Below the pieces are notes generated by a model. That model did not search any database. It was not told the DNA's origin and was given only the letters and a program-made list of their open reading frames with translations. Below are positions 13,632 to 14,391 of a stretch of DNA of 14,391 bases, in pieces. Positions within the stretch are counted from its first letter, which is position 1. Each line of letters opens with the position of its first letter. The DNA comes from Candidatus Zixiibacteriota bacterium (GTDB lineage: Bacteria; Zixibacteria; MSB-5A5; GN15; FEB-12). The position numbers and the translations under genes were made by a program. Where the stretch lies: the NCBI GenBank assembly GCA_022570975.1, contig JACZYS010000001.1, positions 1 through 14,391 on the forward strand, written 5' to 3'.

Positions 13632-14391
13632 GAAAAAAAGTCAGAGCAGTAATACTGTTGTTAACGGTCTTGTTCGTAATATCACCGGTTATTGAGGGAG
13701 GTATGAAGCGATGTCAGCAATGTCTCAAAATTATAAAAGAAGGATCCTATATTATTGCCGGAAATTCATATTTTCATTCGAAGCATTTTCTTTGTCATTA
13801 TTGTGACAGACCTATAGATTCAAAAAATTATCGCAAACAGAAAAGCAATTATTATCACGAGCGCTGTTACCTCTCTGAATTTTCACTGAACTGTAATTAT
13901 TGTCACCAACATATTACTGGCAACTATCTGACCTTTGATGATAAGAACTACCATAACAGTTGCTATGATGGTTTCATATTGGGTAGTTGTAATGACTGTG
14001 GTAAAAAATTAGGCGATAAGTATACCATCTTTGAGGGGAAGGAATACCATCCCAACTGTTTTGACAACAATATTGCTCTTAAATGCAGCCTCTGCAAAGG
14101 AACAATTAAAGGAGAATACAACTATGATTTTTGGGGGAATATTTTTCACCTTGACCACGCTGATTCAGAAACAGCCTGTGAATTTTGCTCCAGATATATT
14201 TCAAGCAATTTGTCTCAGGGAGGAGAAAAGTCCGGTGACGGCAAAGGGATATGTGCTCTTTGTTTAAAAACGGCGGTTGTTGATAACAACGAAGCGGAAA
14301 AGATAATGGAAGAATTATTAATAACTCTTAAGAATATGGGCATAGTGGTAAATTGCGATGATATTCCTATTAAGTTAATCACGCACCCGGA
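13628..14391 (+). CDS. Exported LIM-type zinc-finger protein, DA1-like (3' end beyond window)
   Basis: 254 residues are visible and the frame is still open at the window end. An N-terminal signal peptide (residues about 1-25) predicts export. Six CxxC...(H/C)xx(H/C) zinc modules follow: 29/32/50/53, 56/59/77/80, 89/92/109/112, 121/124/141/144, 153/156/174/177 and 184/187/209/212. The first two are spaced as one LIM domain; the others are 6-8 residues apart, so they are LIM-like half units. The segment after residue 209 (CALCLKTAVVDN, then EELLITLKNMGIVVNCDDIPIKLI) resembles the start of the DA1-like peptidase domain that follows the LIM domain in plant DA1. If so, an HExxH metallopeptidase site should lie beyond the window. 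ATG at 13628 is chosen because the signal peptide starts there; a TTG at 13619 is in frame. There is no clear ribosome binding site. Confidence 0.82.
   Translation, partial: MRKKVRAVILLLTVLFVISPVIEGGMKRCQQCLKIIKEGSYIIAGNSYFHSKHFLCHYCDRPIDSKNYRKQKSNYYHERCYLSEFSLNCNYCHQHITGNYLTFDDKNYHNSCYDGFILGSCNDCGKKLGDKYTIFEGKEYHPNCFDNNIALKCSLCKGTIKGEYNYDFWGNIFHLDHADSETACEFCSRYISSNLSQGGEKSGDGKGICALCLKTAVVDNNEAEKIMEELLITLKNMGIVVNCDDIPIKLITHP

Noticed and set aside
14031..14267. 78-codon plus-strand ORF
   Set aside because: It is out of frame inside the LIM/DA1-like gene, which has regular CxxC motifs over the same bases.

Overview
The window looks like chromosome of an AT-rich, Gram-negative, FCB-type bacterium. 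The large surface protein at the left end combines a cohesin-like fold, paired dockerin-type calcium repeats and a C-terminal NYPNPFNP sorting tail. That mix, together with a secreted LIM/DA1-like protein and a metallopeptidase/beta-propeller/BamA-barrel fusion, resembles candidate phylum Zixibacteria or a close relative. The lineage is an inference from protein style and no marker gene tests it. MurA and a BamA-type barrel imply peptidoglycan and an outer membrane.

Layout. 1-2647: a terminator and a minus-strand secreted multidomain surface protein. 2648-3666: about 1 kb without a convincing long gene. It holds a consensus sigma70 promoter (3022-3050, minus) with a leader of roughly 370 nt containing adjacent hairpins, an inverted repeat at 3129-3152, four CRP/FNR-type palindromes at 3251-3541, and a possible 30-codon Cys-rich ORF lying among those palindromes. 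3667-4188: a DUF4416-family gene whose last part appears to have lost about 50 bp and shifted frame. 4381-9008: murA and the 1099-residue peptidase/propeller/barrel gene, probably co-transcribed and ended by a bidirectional terminator. 9077-12155: two minus-strand genes, a histone-H1-like protein with a SANT/Myb-like core and an AAA+/Lon-type protease. 12435-12631: a complete small transcription unit made of a consensus promoter, tRNA-Glu(CTC) and a terminator. 12650-13381: a minus-strand response regulator with one degenerate and one intact receiver domain and no output domain. 13628 to the window end: the 5' part of an exported zinc-finger protein whose last visible portion resembles plant DA1.

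The genes do not form one obvious pathway. murA and the barrel protein share an envelope theme; the Lon-like protease, H1-like protein and receiver protein are housekeeping or regulatory. The parts most worth following up are the four-palindrome intergenic region with its small ORF, the structured leader of the surface protein, the damaged DUF4416 gene, and the exported LIM/DA1 protein.
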